A DNA stretch of 64,000 nucleotides from Opisthorchis felineus (GCA_004794785.1 SJOL01005921.1:368597-432596); one strand, 5' to 3'; positions 34,171 through 48,242 are shown, counted from the stretch's first letter. The notes: generated from the sequence alone by a model not told the origin. Translations and numbers: made by a program.

Positions 34171-36593
34171 TAACTAGTTTTTCGGACTTAGTTTCTTTTA
34201 CAGTATTTCATCTGATCTTTCGCAGTATTTGATCTGAGATAACAACAGGTGCCAAGGAACTAACAAAAAGTGAATTACGTAAGTGTCATATTTTGTGGGT
34301 TTGCTTTAATCACTATATTTTCCGACCATATTCGACTAACTGGTCTATGATGAACTAGGCATTCAAACAAGCTGGTAGATATGAAGACACTGCTAGGACC
34401 TGCAGTGGGTTCAGTCAAAAGCAAACACTAGAAATAAGTGATCATCGTTTTTGATCAAGTTTAATGAAATTAAGCTAGCTACTTAACAATCGACTGTCTA
34501 TCTCACCGAGAAAATTGTCCCCTTCTTAAGGAAGTCGAGTGGAATCATGAATTTCCATATTATACCTTTGAGTTGCCTGTATTGATGAACAACTGCATCC
34601 CCAAACTGTTCTTTTGGATCTGATCACTTATACAAGCCGCCTTATTCCTTCAGATGATACTGATCAGGCACCCACGTTTTTAGAGCAAAGTGGCAGTTTT
34701 CAGGGGATCAGAACTGACGGAGAAAATCGTGAAAAGTGAACCGTTTCTGATTTTAAGTTTTCCAGAGAAACGTGCATGCATTTAATTTCGCAGTCATTAT
34801 TCTCTCTACCCCGCATTCTGTAAACCAAATCAGGCAAATGGAAAAGAATTCCAATTTGCTTGAGTGAAAGAATGCCTGCTTTATCGCTTCTTAATCGTCA
34901 TCAACGCACACAGAAGATATGCCACCACGATCTGTATTGCTTTGTCCATCTTACAATCCCTTGATTTGTGAGTTATGAGTGTACGCGGTACCAATATGCG
35001 TCGCGTCGTTCACAAAACGCAGGTCAAATTGCCACCAAGATTGTTCATTATTTTCCGGCATACAGGCTCATGGCCTACTGGGCATCGCATCACGAACTGT
35101 ATCTGTGTGCTTGGCTGGGTGGCTAACATGCCGGTACCTACTCTGGACTCTATCTGGAGGATCATAGCATTGAGTAATTTTGCTGGTTGAATACAACTCT
35201 TTTAGGCTGCGTTTGCATCGCTAGCATTTAATAAAACTATGTTCATCATTAGTGGTGATTCGCTGTTTAACCTAAAGCAGATGCTATATTTCTCTACTCA
35301 GCTCCACACGAAAATGACCATCGTGATGCCATACGTGGGAATAATGACGTCAGTTTACGCCAGTGTAAGATAACATATAAATGAAGAGGTTTGGAGGTTG
35401 TCCCATTCACCATGGTTCAGTGCAAGCTTCTCGTTCCAAAGCTGCCCCGCCGTGTGCAATCTACGGCCCAGAGACTGCACAAGATGCAGCCATCAAATGA
35501 GCTAACTGAATCTGATTGACCACCCTAATTTGTCACTTGAAGGTCCGGGTAAAATAAACTTTCATGACTGCGCTCTGCTCTTACAAGGCTGTGAGGAACG
35601 GGAGATACAACCCCGTGAGGTTTTACCTGTTCGGTCATAGCGGTTGTTTTTAGGTTCACTTTAGCGGTTAACTTTGGTTCAACGCCCCCCCCCTTCACAG
35701 CTTTCCATCGTCCATCTGAGAAGCGCTGACTCATACAGAAACAGTCTTCTGGTCCTTCAGAGTTGAAATGTAGGACGAATTTTCCTGTGCTTTTTCTGTA
35801 CGCCAGCAGCCTTACGGTGATTAGTGTTGTCATGTGATCGTGCAGTCCAACAAGAAAATGGCTGTGTACGGCCTTCCTATTCAAGCCTAGGCATCTAAAA
35901 AGTATCCCTAACATGAAGAAAACCATACTTATACTGCTAAGTTTAACCTGATCAAATATCAGTCGTGGCATGATAGCATTGGCCTGAGTGTCTTATCCTC
36001 TGTAGACAACAGGTCGGCTTAAGAAAACCGGACAAATAATGATGCCCCCATTTGCCTTCGTTTTCTACGCCACATCCACTCTACTAGAAGATCCTTCTCC
36101 CATGTAGCAGTTATGCCGTCGCAGGAATATTGCTGTACATAATGGCGATGAAAAAGAGACTGATGTCGTGATGCGCTTCATACTTCTGTTAGATAAAAAG
36201 TGTAACACTTACGTTCCTCTCCGAAAACTTGATAACTTTTTGCCTTTCTTACGAGTGTTGTACCCCCACACACTACCTGCAACGTACGAATGATTTAGCG
36301 CAAAATTCCCTAACAAGTGTCCCCATTTCAAGTGGAGCCAAATGAACGAAAGATTTATCCAATAACTTTCACTTTCAACCCCTAAATTCAACTTTACTCT
36401 ATCCATTAAGTGGGCAGCTCTTTTCTTTCTTACGTCACTTTTAAAGATTCTCTGTTAACCCTATGTTTACCACTTCAGCATTATAGATGTCATATTCTAA
36501 TAATAACTGAAAGGCAACCTCTGAATCTTGTAGGTATCACAACCATAGAGATAAACCAGTTCATCTGATGTGTGACGAGTACAGGTCTGAAAA
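34171..36593. other. No recognised feature
   Basis: The minus-strand ORF of 148 codons at 35525-35971 spans a C9-type homopolymer (about 35686-35694) and has no motif. I regard it as chance. Confidence 0.5.
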
Positions 36594-36750
36594 ATTACTC
36601 AGTAATGAAATTTACCTCTGCTTCCGGACCTTTACTGTCGCAGCAGAAATAACTGTTTTCCAGGGCGCGCGAAACTTCGCATCAACCGAATTGGGTCTCT
36701 GTGATGCTGTGTAATTATAACTGCAAATGATTTCGTGTTATGCCGGGGCA
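36594..36750 (+). repeat. Unassigned dispersed repeat K, copy 1
   Basis: About 150 bases align with 58112-58270. Shared blocks are TTTACC-CTGCTTCCGG, GCAGAAAT, GCGCGAAACTTCGC-TCAA, TTGGGTCTCTGTGA and GATTTCGTG-TATGCC. No ORF is conserved between the two. The second copy follows an RTE tail directly. Confidence 0.7.
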
Positions 36751-36924
36751 CCAAGAATAGACTTCCTATCTCCCTCGAGTTACGTGAGATGCATATGAAA
36801 CACACGCACAAATAAGGATGAAACAGATATACAGTGTCCCTTTTATTTCAGCATCGATTGAGACGTCACGTGTGGTATAAAATCTTTAGTGGAACTTCAA
36901 GATTTCCACGTTACCTACGAAGTA

Positions 36925-37110
36925 TGATGTATGATTGACCGGACCCCGGCCCACGGGTAAATATCGCGGACTTCAGTTTCGACGCCCTGGGTTAGAATCC
37001 CTGCCTTAGCGCCTTCAAATTGGCTACCAGCTTCTTTCTTGAGACTGTGCATACATGTTATCTCATCAAAATACACCTTACGCTTGAAGGAGATAGCCGA
37101 ATTTTGCAAA
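36925..37110 (+). repeat. tRNA-derived SINE-like element
   Basis: On the plus strand an A-box-like GGCCCACGGGTAAAT (from 36948) is followed by CGCGGACTTCAG and a B box CTGGGTTAGAATCCC (36987-37001), at tRNA spacing and in a tRNA-like order. The body beyond has no second copy here, so the right end is a guess. Confidence 0.5.
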
Positions 37111-38429
37111 GAACAACTCTGGGTATGTTGGAAAGTATCTCGCACCTATTGATCGTCAAAAGGAGTAAATCTCCTTAAAAAAGAGAAGTCTCGCATTAGA
37201 GGACAATTATACTAGGCCTTGCCATAGTAACTCGCATTTGGCGCATGCTATTGCCGAATTCGGTCATCCAAGTCCATTTGAGTGATGCTAGTAAACATTT
37301 TATCCAGCAGCTTGGGAGTCAGTCCATGGCAGCGCCCAGCGTAAAAGTGACGAAACTGGAAGGGGGAAACTGGAATGTGGGGAGCAGGAGAACTGTCGAG
37401 CAAATATTCCGTATAGTTGAATTCGTTAATATGAACAATGAGTCAGCGATAACCCAGATTTCGTCAAACGAATAATCATGAAGGCTGACATCTAAGGCAA
37501 AGAACTTCAGTGTATCGTCTCAGAAAACTAATATGTGATTAAACCACTCAATGCCCGTTGGCTCTGTACAACAGTGGAGCTCTATATAACTAAGTACATT
37601 TGGTATCTTCGACAGGAAGAGCCATGGCTACAGTTTTGTTTGGGGTCTACACTGTGCTTAACACAGCATGGTATGTTCTCTTGATAAAGTCAGGTCTTAA
37701 CCAAAAGAGCAGGCACGCGGCTCGAGGATAATGTACGAACTAGCTTAGGTTTGAACGGTTCATCAGAGAGACTGCGTAAGGTCTCCAGAAAAGAGGTCTT
37801 CAAAAAGAGCAGAAAGCAATCCGACTCGAAAAAGATGAAGTGCCTCTCAGAAAACAGATGATTTCTAGATGAGGAGAAATTAGTCATACAGACTGAGAAT
37901 AGTGTTCGCATAAACACAGTGACAAGCACGGCGTAGCACTTGTACTCACGGGAAGACTGAGATATACGAGTCAGTCTCCTAACTAACCATGGGTCCTATC
38001 AAAAATGTTCAAAAAGACAAAAGCCATTGCCCAAGGCGCGAATATTATGCCTGGAATTGTTTTCATGCAGAAAAGAACACGATACGCAATTTCAGGCATT
38101 CACGCATCTTTCGCCGAGTATGACGCAGTTATACAAACTATCTGTTTAACAGATAGCCAAAAATAGCACACACGGTATATTAAGGATCGAAAAAAACGCA
38201 TACCCAAAACAGCCCAGAAAAACTGAACGAAGCCAACGCAGCTGCCACAGGTCAAAGAGTAGACACCTAACAAAATGAAAATAAGCTCGCGGAAAATTGT
38301 TGAAGAGTGCACGACCGGCTTTGCCCTTGTTCGGTTTCACCAGGTGCTCCCACTCACTGACAATTCGGCAAACTTCTTTTCCACTTGAAATCAGATTGCA
38401 TGAAATTGGACAAACACAGGTCAAGTTTT
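37111..38429. other. No recognised feature
   Basis: Short ORFs only, no motif. Confidence 0.5.
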
Positions 38430-38520
38430 TTTTTCAAAGGAGACCCACCTGAATCCCAGCTGAATTTCTCGCCTATTATCTCTTATTGTTCGACTGAATT
38501 TGGGCACTTGATGGCTTTTT
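38430..38520 (+). mobile_element. Hammerhead-family repeat fragment (inner left arm)
   Basis: GGAGACCCACCTGAATCCCA, GCTGAATTTCTCGCC and GACTGAATTTGGGCAC match the inner left arm and loop of copies A and C. The AAATACACTC start is replaced by a poly-T. Confidence 0.6.
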
Positions 38521-38854
38521 ATGTCAATATTCCCACAGCAAGACAGTATCCGGTTTGCTTTCCGCTATATTTCGGTCTTACCGAACAATGGACACCTATG
38601 ACTTGAGCCATTAACTCCTTCCAGGCGACGGCAACTCCAAGAACGGGATGCTTCTGTCCACTTTCGAGGATGCGCGCACCCCCCCTCCCCTTAAATTCCA
38701 CGAGTGACTTCCACTCACCAATAAAATAATGTTATCTATGGGATTCACAAAGTTGAATAGGACTTGGAGTCTCCTATTCACTTTGCATATAAGCGGGTGT
38801 GAAAAAAGGTGTCTGTCGTGACTCTTAGTTGATTCGGCTTCCATCCGACCGGCT

Positions 38855-39230
38855 CAGGTAGAACCCAAAAGTCGACGGAAACTCGCTGAGTGCGCCTACC
38901 TGATGAGTACGAATAAAAGTGAAACCGGCAGTCTTTTGCAGCTTCAAGTGTAGTGTATTTGAGAAATACACTCATTTGCAAATCACTTTGGTTTTGCGAG
39001 AGACTCACCTGGAACCCAGCTGATTCTCTCGTTTGTGTAGTGTATTTGGTCCATACAATGTATTGTGAGATCTGGAATATCTGAGGAGCTGAAAGAAGAA
39101 GAAGGCCTGGTACCCAAATTCGGTTGAACGAGAGCAGATCATAAACGACAAATTCAGTTAGTTTTCAGGTGAGTCTCCAATGAAAACCAAAACTTATCTA
39201 TTTGTCGAAGATTGACTTGTCTTAGCATGC
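38855..39230 (+). mobile_element. Hammerhead-family repeats, copy D (two units back to back)
   Basis: First comes a right outer arm: AGTCGACGGAAACTCG, CTGATGA, GAAACC (38860-38935). At 38953-38975 GTGTATTTGAGAAATACAC forms a near-palindromic junction. A new inner left arm then starts (AAATACACTCATTTGC, GCGAGAGACTCACCTGG, to about 39045). After a diverged core it returns as CAGGTGAGTCTCC (about 39165-39185). So the end of one unit abuts the start of another in the opposite sense. Confidence 0.7.
38893..38940 (+). ncRNA. Hammerhead ribozyme motif, copy D (helices decayed)
   Basis: CTGATGA (38900-38906), GAAA (38921-38924) and GTC (38931-38933) are all present. Stem II has only G-T pairs, and the 3' strand of stem I (TTTTGC) no longer pairs with GCCTAC. 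It is probably inactive. Confidence 0.5.
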
Positions 39231-42200
39231 ATTAAAACACCACCTGGTCTTTCGACCAGTTTCTTTGGTCAAAATATGATCTATGTATTATGATGAAATG
39301 GCGCCGGTAATACAGAGTCACACCACCGGTTTCGGAGTTCCGGCTATGGTTTTGAATTTGGTGATGCCTTCCTAATTCACTGTGTCCCATTAACATATTT
39401 CTCAAAACTCATAGACCTCATTAACACTAGTTATTTTGCCCAATATATTTTGCATATGCTTGGGTTAAAAATTCCTCTGACCCTTTGACTACTCACCTCA
39501 ACTTAACGCCCATCTCTAGCCTATAATCACCATTTGTGTCTACATACCATAGCAGCTACTCGACCCGACAGCAATGCAAACTTAGCATCCGTCCTTTCTC
39601 TCTAACCCCACCTACAGCGAAGATATTGCTTATGCAAATATGGTGACGAAACTCAAACGAATTACATGCTGTCCTCTATCATCCGAATACTGAATAATGG
39701 ATACTGAGTACTGCCAAACGCGTCTAAGTCAGCTGGACTTGTGCTGGCTTTTCCTTATTCCGGCCTGTGAGTGGTTTGTTGCCCCGGGTTGGTTGCCCCG
39801 GGTTCCCCACAAATCCGAAATGTTGGCGTTAATTGTCTGATTGTATGACACCCCACTTACAAGCACCGCATTGAACTGATTACCCATAGTGTTTTGTTGA
39901 GATCTTCAGGAATTCGTATCACTCAACAGCATGATCGGACACGACATACTACCCATTACACCCTATCTCCGTTTTTGCTGTCCTTCGGGCCTGGCCCCGG
40001 AGTTACCATCAGCCTTACTTCCATTTTGACCACCAAATTTAACTTGGGTGGAGTAATCCATTCATTTGCAGATTAACCTGTTGTCAACTTTATTGTCTTC
40101 ATTGGAGTACCAATGAGATTGATGAGAAACTGTCAACATTTAATTTGCTGTGAAGATTCGAATGATAGCTATTTTACTCTCGAATTTTAAACAACCTGGG
40201 AGGCTTTGGCTGCATTCCATATGTATGCGAATACACTGTGGCAAAGTTGCGTAAGTCGCAGCTAAGTGTGATGGGAATTATATAACTTCTCTTTGCTACG
40301 TATGTGTACCAATGCAGAACAGGACATGAAATAATACAGCTCGACTAACAGTGTGGGTGAATGGTGTCCGTGCATTTTTGTGCGGATATCTTACACGGCG
40401 CTCATTCGGTGAGTATCTAAACTGAAAAGTCTACAACAAAAGCCTGGATTTCGTCCACAGCCATCCATTAGACGTTCATCAGCACTGACTCTTTACTCGA
40501 GCGAAATTCGCACCTCAGCTTGCAAAAGATGACAAAAAAACATAAGTCGGTGTGTTGGGTCAAATACCGACAAAACTTTGGTTGTTTCAATAGACCATAG
40601 GGTAGGTATCTGTAGCTCGTATTAGGAAAATGGCAGAGAACAGAATGATACAGTGCTTTCTGTTTGGTAACTACCACTTGAGGGAGGAGTGTCTGCAGAG
40701 AATAACGCTCAGTGTGTACAAAGATTTTACTAGGGGTGGTTTTGGTATAAATGTCGACAATACCGTCCGGAATAATACAACAAACTTATTATTCAGATGG
40801 TCGTCTAGATAGGAAAACAGACCCACTTCCTGCTTTGGAGTACTGTAAGCACCGAACAACTAATGAATAATACTTCGGTACATGACATAGTTGCACAAGA
40901 TTGCGCAAGCTAAGCTCCGATGGACAGCGGGTTCTTACTGGGACAGGATTGTGCCGTTAACCAACAGGGAGCTCTGTTTTCCAGACACCTTCTAACGTCT
41001 GGCTATTGTGCTTCAGATAAGTCGGCATAAGCTGTCTTCCAGTAATGATGCACTTCATAAACGGAAGAAACGGAACTCTCAACCACTATTCCATTCAGCC
41101 ATATAAATATGTAGGTGATGAATACTGGCAGGCCAATCGGATCACCCAAAATGCACGGCCCTACAGAATATGCACATAAAGCCTGCTCTTAAGTTACGGA
41201 AACGCTTGGAAAATGGTTGCTGGGTTTACAGCAAACATCACAAGAGCTAGATGGGTTTAGCAAAAAGTTACCAATAGTTTGCTTGCTGTATGTGGCTAAA
41301 CGAATGGCTTCAACCGCAACATCTGGCTGTCTTTTCGTGAAGGTTATCTTAGCAGGCAGAAACCAAAAATGCTTTCATATCAGAGAATGGTCTCTTTGCC
41401 CAGGGAGTGAATCTATCATCGAAATGTAGAACAGTAAGCTTCAGAATCTTGGAAGATAGGGCGAAAAATACTGGGAATACCTGTGACAGAGTTTTGTGGC
41501 AGGAAGTGCGCCAAAAATCTTCACGATAGAAATAACCGAGTAAGCTGGAAAGGAACCACCGCACAAGAGAGGGGGTTTTGTCAGTCAAATAGGTGTCTCC
41601 TCTAAAGAGAGATGTGTTCCTTACTTGTAACTTTTCGCTTCTCTGTACATACGAGACGAAAACTTTCTCGAAGACGTAGCAACCAATCGGTCGGAGAACC
41701 TCCTGTTAAGTGATTCCCTGTTATGGTCGTGCGCGCTATGGGTAGTTTTACTCCCTGAGCACGACCAACTCTCCAATACAAACGAAATTTTCCGTTTTCT
41801 AGGTTGTTTTCAACACTACTAAGTACTAAGGTTTGTAAAAAAAACAATTTCTCCATTGACTGTTTGAAAATTCACAATTTTGCTAGATAACCCAAATCAT
41901 CCGCAACCAATAAAAAATACCTTTTGACCAAAAATACAGGGCCCAAAATGGCGCGGAAACTGGTGGTTCCCGTAGCAGAAAGTGAAACACGTCAGAGCGT
42001 CAACGTAGAATTTGATCACAAAAACAAGCCTGTCTGTTGCTAGTATTCCCACTTTCTAGCAAATACTTGTAGAATCTTGATAAAATTTAATCGAACGCGA
42101 TTTGGACGAGCACAGAAAGGACACCTCCTTTGGTGAGCTCCCTTAACCCACCATGCTGGCTATGTAAACCATTATGCACTCAACAGCGGGAAAAAGCTGG

Positions 42201-43639
42201 ATTGTCGGATTACGGTCTTCGTTCAGTGCTATGTGCATTATGTGGTGAAGACCTATAACACAGATATCTCTGAGCCGTGGTACGTTGCATATGCGTACAA
42301 ATCTGCCATGGACATGACGGTTACAAAAGCTTATCAACAGCAGGGGTGAAGTTGACTGAACCTACCGGATCTTTATCACTGAAATGACAATGATTGCCAT
42401 CCATACTTATTTCATTCGAGCATACTAGGCCTGTGTGAAATAGACAAGTATAAAATAAAATAAAAAAGTAGACAAAGTTCAGTGACAAACCAATAGTGAA
42501 ATGTACACTGGATGGTTTGGTAAGTGTTTTGGGCTTGAACGTGGTGAGGACCAGCCATTCCGGACTTGAGAGAACTCCCATAGATTGTTCTTTTTGGAGC
42601 ATGATCATTGTAAATGCAAAAGTTTGACCCAAATGAGCTTCTGACTAACTGGGACAACCAGTTGGTTTTTTAATTTTTATCGGACCAGTCACCGCTCTCC
42701 CCAGGGCACCTGATAGTCAGATGTCAATTAGGCAAACGAATGTTCGGGTATTTTAGCACAGCAACGAGAGGACAGAATTGTCCTTATTTGGTCACACCTG
42801 AAAGTGTAGCCTGTCCCGTCTATAATTCAAGCCTACAGCAACAATCAATGAAGTGCGATGTATTTTTTTACGCAGTAGTGTAAAGCCAGTTCCAGGGAAA
42901 ACTCGAGACACTAATCCATGACTTTGTTGGGTTTCTATATTTCTATTTGACTGTCCATAGGACGTCCAGACGTACAAACTACCAATTCTGATGAATTTTG
43001 TCGCATTATTCGGGTGATCCTTTGTTTGTCTAAAAAAAGCGAATCCAGTGGTGCATGGGCTTTCTGAAATATTTTGATAACTGAACACCCCGACAGAACT
43101 CTACACCATTCGATCCCCTGTGAGACCACAAGGGGTGGTTAGTATCTCCAGCCTTATACTCACCCATGTAGACGAAACTTCTCTCACTGAACCAGAAACA
43201 AATAGGTCACGGATAAATCACCAGCGAAGAATGCTTTCCGAAACAGATACTCATAACGCACGGTTACCCAAAAGAGTTCGGCAGTAATCACAAGAAGACT
43301 AGACCAATTCTGCTTTCGCCAAATTGAGCTGGATGAGCATCATATAACCTGTTTTAAATACCGCCGCAAAATGGCGTCTGTGAATTGCACGAGTCTTTGT
43401 GGACTTAAATGATGTAAAACAGAACCGGCAAAAGCTTTGAACAGGACCTTACTTTGTGCAGTTGGCGTGCCCGCGCTGCATGAAACCTGAGAATTCCGTG
43501 TGTTTTTATCTAGTTCAGTATTCATTCCTGAGGAGACAATAAGAGTGAAACAAACGTTTTCCTACTACAATCCCTTCTAACGGCAAACTTTTCAAAACCA
43601 TAGAGGTGTGATCTCCTGTCCCTTTCCAAATGTTAACTT
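39231..43639. other. No recognised feature
   Basis: Several ORFs of 60-103 codons on both strands, none with a known motif or plausible splice sites. Confidence 0.5.
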
Positions 43640-43699
43640 GCTCCACAACTCCACATTACAGTTGACTGGCATTTACAGGTCGAAAAACCCTGATGTATG

Positions 43700-43860
43700 G
43701 CCAATAATGTGCAGGACGCCGAGTCTACATCCTGCCACATGAGCCGACCTCTCTTGGCTGAAGTGAACTTGCTCCGTAATTTAACCTAGATTGTGCGCGT
43801 AAAACCCTTCTTTAGAAGGCACCGCTGATGAAACGTCGAGTGAATATGGAGTGAAGCAAC
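43700..43860 (+). repeat. Unassigned dispersed repeat M, copy 1
   Basis: GGACGCCGAGTCTACATC, CACATGAGC and CGCTGATGAAACGTCGAG recur in the same order at 45150-45215 with differences. The copy at 45 kb leads into a hammerhead-family arm, so M may be extra internal sequence of that family. Confidence 0.45.
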
Positions 43861-45149
43861 TTGGAAGCATTCAATGTTCTTATCGAGTTTTGAATAATAC
43901 TAGCTGTTTTCCTGGTTATGTTAGAATCCACCTTAGCGATGAAATATATTGTCTTGTGGCTCTCACTCCGGTCTAGTTTGGTAGCGCAAGAGTATTTGCT
44001 TGCGGCAACCGAGATAATAGTTGATGTGGATTACGCAGGTTCGTAATGTTCCTTTTAACTGACCGAGTCACCGAAAGGCGAAATTAATACATATATGGGC
44101 ATTTATTCCAAATGAAGGGAAATTTCCGTAGCAAACAATGAGACTGAATCCAATTATTCCTATCCGTCGATTGTGCCATGTAGTTACAACAGTCACATCT
44201 AAAGTGAAGAAGCATCCACGTGAGTGAGGATTTTGATCTCTCCCAGTGTCCCTTCCGATGTAGGCTAACAGTGTTAGTTCTAAAGGTAAACATTCCAGAG
44301 CTTTCTTCTGTTAACATTTCAAGAGTAAATTTTCGTAGCTCATCGGTGTGATGCTGAATGAAATTCGATTGAGCAAATTCAAAACCGATTTTCGCTCTCT
44401 AGTGCAGAAGAAACTGTCAGTAAGTTTGCTGGTTTGAGAAGTCTTTTTTTCTTCCCATGTGACGTTATTGCAGATTCATTAGTTCCAAAGGCGGACAACG
44501 GAATTGGGGTTAGAAATTGTTGCGTAGGAGAAGAAGCGTTGGCTTCCGCCTAATTTCAATGCAAAATATCATAAAAGAAATTAGCTCATGCAGTCTATTA
44601 AAATCGACAATATGGATGTAACGTCTGTCCGGTTTTGGAATAGCTATGCCGTCCAATCGAGTAGTCAGCGTTACAGTATCGTATGAATGTTTGCTATCCA
44701 AATACATTCAAGCAAATCTGTGAAATTTTGATCGCCCTTCGTTTGATTGATGGCTCGACATAAGGAAAACGAGGTGATCCCATTGGGCACTTCGAGCCCC
44801 TTCGATTTGACTTTTTGTGTTTGTCATAATCACTTAAAATTTTCTGGACACCTCCAAGTTAAATTCTTCCTCCATCTTATTCGAATTTCATTCTCAGTTT
44901 GGCTGTAATGACTGTCCTCGTTTTCGAAAACAATAGGTGTTCCGCCAGGATACTGGAGATGTTAGGTACCTTCAAGCCAACATAGTATATGAATACCACG
45001 TAAGTGTTTACACTTTATTCCTGTTTTGCATGTTTTTGCACGGTTTCCCTAAAGGTTTTGTTTGATACTGCGATTATAACACCAAAGTAAAATGCTCAGT
45101 GAAGATGCTCCATGCAAAGATGTCCAAGAGGGTATCAAGCCTGTAACAC

Positions 45150-45310
45150 GGACGTCGAGTCTACACGCCCCACAGTGAGCATTTCACTACTTGCGATAAG
45201 GCTGATGAAAGTCATGGACAAAGTGCGTTCAAGTAGGAATAGGGTTGATGAGGGTTCGGGAAATACGCCCAACCGATGAGCCCCTTGGGCGCGACCTTAT
45301 CAGTAATAAT
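45150..45310 (+). mobile_element. Hammerhead-family repeat, copy H, joined to repeat M
   Basis: The M-like block (GGACGTCGAGTCTACAC, GGCTGATGAAAGTCATGG) is followed by a right outer arm: GCGTTCAAGTAGGAATAG, GGTTGATGAGGGTTCGGG, ACGCCCAA, then CCGATGA (45273-45279). The GAAA part is destroyed (GCGCGACC). It has the same T-to-C change in the core as copy E. Confidence 0.6.
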
Positions 45311-48167
45311 AAAAAGCACTTCAACCTCTTGAATATCGTTCCAGCTGGGACATAAAACGGCTTGTTGGTAACATATTCACTTGAGAAATACTATAAACGA
45401 GATTCTGATGACATTCAGCCGAGTCATCCGCCAACAGCGGCTTAATTTTCATACCGATATTTATCGAAACATGCATGCATTCGATCTACGTGAAAGCTTT
45501 ATAGGGAAATTTCGAGCTTTTGCCATCATCCTAAAAATTTTGTCGTGGTAATTTATGGAAAGTTACGAGGTTTTATCCTGAAAATTATGTACAAAGTGGC
45601 TTTACTTGTATGTGGATAGTGTGATCGTCTGCGGTAAGTGCACCTCAAATGAACTTAAATTCGGCCACACTGCGTCATTTTAAACGTTCAAGGAAAGTTA
45701 TGGATGCCCTCCTCACCAGACACAGGCCACGGGTATTTATAAGTGGTTCAAGATACCGAAGATTTGTTCACAAAAGATGAGATGACTGTGACGGGTTTTT
45801 CCAGACGATAGCTCGATGCGCTATCGTATAGGATCAATTATAATGACACATTTGTTATAGACAGATGCTCTGAGGATGGTTGATCTATTCATGCGAAGTC
45901 AGTGCAAACATACGGGCACAGAAAGTGCACACGAAAAAGAAAAAATGTCCGCAAAGTCGGCTTTGCGACATCTACCCCAGATGTGACCGGCAGATGTCCA
46001 TAAATGTCATCTTGTTCAGAAAGAAACGTTTAAAACTTCAGCCAATCGACAACACAGAAGCTACTGATTGCAATGAAATGTGCACTGTGGTGCAACTGGT
46101 AAATCATTCAGCTGAAATTATTCTGTGACAAATCTGAACTGTGTGGGAGGAATCCTGGTTTTAGGTTTCCCGTTCCAGGTGACTTAAGGTGTCTAAGTTA
46201 TGAGGGAATCCGGCATGTCGGTTTGTTACAACAGACAGTATACATTCTCTATACAACGCAACGCTCAGTGTTTCCTACCACTCAGGGAACGCATATAAAT
46301 TACTTGTACGTTTACGTTTTCTTATAAGTTAACCTTTTCTGGTCGTGCTAGAGTTTACTCATTCGCATATTTTCGACGACTAACACCATCCGTCAACCAG
46401 AATGTGTAAAGTATATCGCCTTTTTAACTTCATAAACTTGATGTCATGAACTCATTCGATCTTATTCTTTCCTAAATGTTAGGCGAAGTCATTTCCAAAT
46501 GTTTGACTGGCTTTCGTAAATCCAGACCACATGGCAAGTTTTCATACAGTAATATTTTCTCCCAACGGTAAAAAATAACAGTACAAAACGTAATCGAAAT
46601 TAATGTTACCTACACAGTTCCATGGGTTCACACTAATAACGGAAGATATTCTTCCAGAATCTTAGCGAAGTCACCGGTCTAAATACCACAATTCAGTCGA
46701 TCCGTTTAATAAAACCTTACTGAATATTGGTGCACCAGTAAAGCCTCATACTGCTTTAAAAAAACGCTTTGAATCCTCTGCGCAGGCAATGAGAAAACAT
46801 CGGCAGCACACGCGGCCATTTTCGGTCAATGTACCGTGTACGTTATGGATAATGGAAGGCCGTTGATCAGTTCTTTTAGGCAGTCCTGTCCAATTTATGG
46901 TTGAAGATTTATGGTTGAGACGACCACTTTATTGATTTATCTTGGTTGACAAGGACAAAAGCTCACTTTATGCAAATGAGGCAAAGTGGACTAGAGCGCT
47001 TTCAGCGCAATCACTTTGGTAGACTGCTTTCAATCAATAAAAAAGGCTAATGTTCCCGAGCGCCTCCCAAAAAGATCATTCTTTTCATATAGGCCTTGAA
47101 CCAGAGGAAAGGTCAGGATGATGATGTCGTGCAAAGCGGTGTTGTGCCTATTCTGTCCAGAGCTTTCACTAAGGCACGTGAACTCCCATTGTTTACTATG
47201 TCCACCCTCTCTCTTGAAATGGTTTAAAGAGATTCTCACATGATCGAGGCGCCCACTCAACTAAACAATGCTATCTGTGATGAGATGCGGATTCTCGATT
47301 TTCCGCATTTTTTGCAGCCAGTTAGTTAGCTTCATGAGAACGGACATGAAGTGGCCGACAGTACTAATGGTGATGTTCGCTCAAACAATCCAGCTGCTTG
47401 ATATCTGTACTTTATCACCCGTCAACAATAGTTCCTGATTCTAAGTAACTACAACAAAAGACAAGTACAAAGGTATTAAGAAGTGCGAAAACCAAAATTC
47501 CTAACAAATTGCCAGTCCGACTGCCTGTAAAGAGTGTTAATTTTCAAACGGATTCATTTGTTATGCATCCCTAACCTCAGTACCTTCGTTAACTCATAGC
47601 AGTCCGCATATTTACATCTTCCACATGCAGTATTCAGTTGAATTTTTTATCTAAAACTTTTTCTCTCGTATGACGACTAAAAATGTGGTATTATAAAGTA
47701 ACTCCGATCTAGTACACAACAACCTCTTATCTTCCCAGCCAATACATAGAATTTCGTGCAGCTTTCGAAAACTCCTTGTATTGTAATGATACAACCGTCG
47801 TGTTTTCTCAAGTGAAAGCTTACACTCCGATGGAGAGTTGCATCTTTTTTCATTAGTTTTAGGTCTTTGCGCGATCTGCAGAATCCACATTCTCATCACA
47901 CTCTTTTGAACAGAGTTCCCACTGTCCCGGCGCAATTATTCTGATTAGTCCACACGAAAAGGGGAAGGACTCGTCAGATTAATTTATCGCTTTTTGTGCA
48001 CATTTTGTATTGCATATATTTCAGCGATATGATTGATGGTAGTATGAGGAGATTTCGGGATTTTCGATTGATATTATTTTCTCCCAGTGTTCAACTACTG
48101 TTCGGAAGGTTGCGCTTTCGGAACGCTCTGAGTTTAGTGAGATGCGCACTGCTGATGATTCAAGGTA
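45311..48167. other. No recognised feature
   Basis: Short ORFs only. Stretches just before this (43.9-45.1 kb) were likewise blank. Confidence 0.5.
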
Positions 48168-48242
48168 AGGATGAAACATTTCTACAATGTTTCTCTGCTT
48201 TACAGCACAGATTGGCTTTACTGACCGGACAAACTCCCAAAT
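48168..48242 (+). repeat. tRNA-derived SINE family 3, fragment c
   Basis: AAGGATGAAACATTTCTACA, ATGTTTCTCTGCTTTACAGC and TTGGCTTTACTGACCGGAC align with the body of copy b at 25130-25375 in reverse complement. The tRNA head is absent or unrecognisable. Confidence 0.5.

Noticed and set aside
35525..35971. 148-codon minus-strand ORF
   Set aside because: It runs through a homopolymer and has no recognisable domain.
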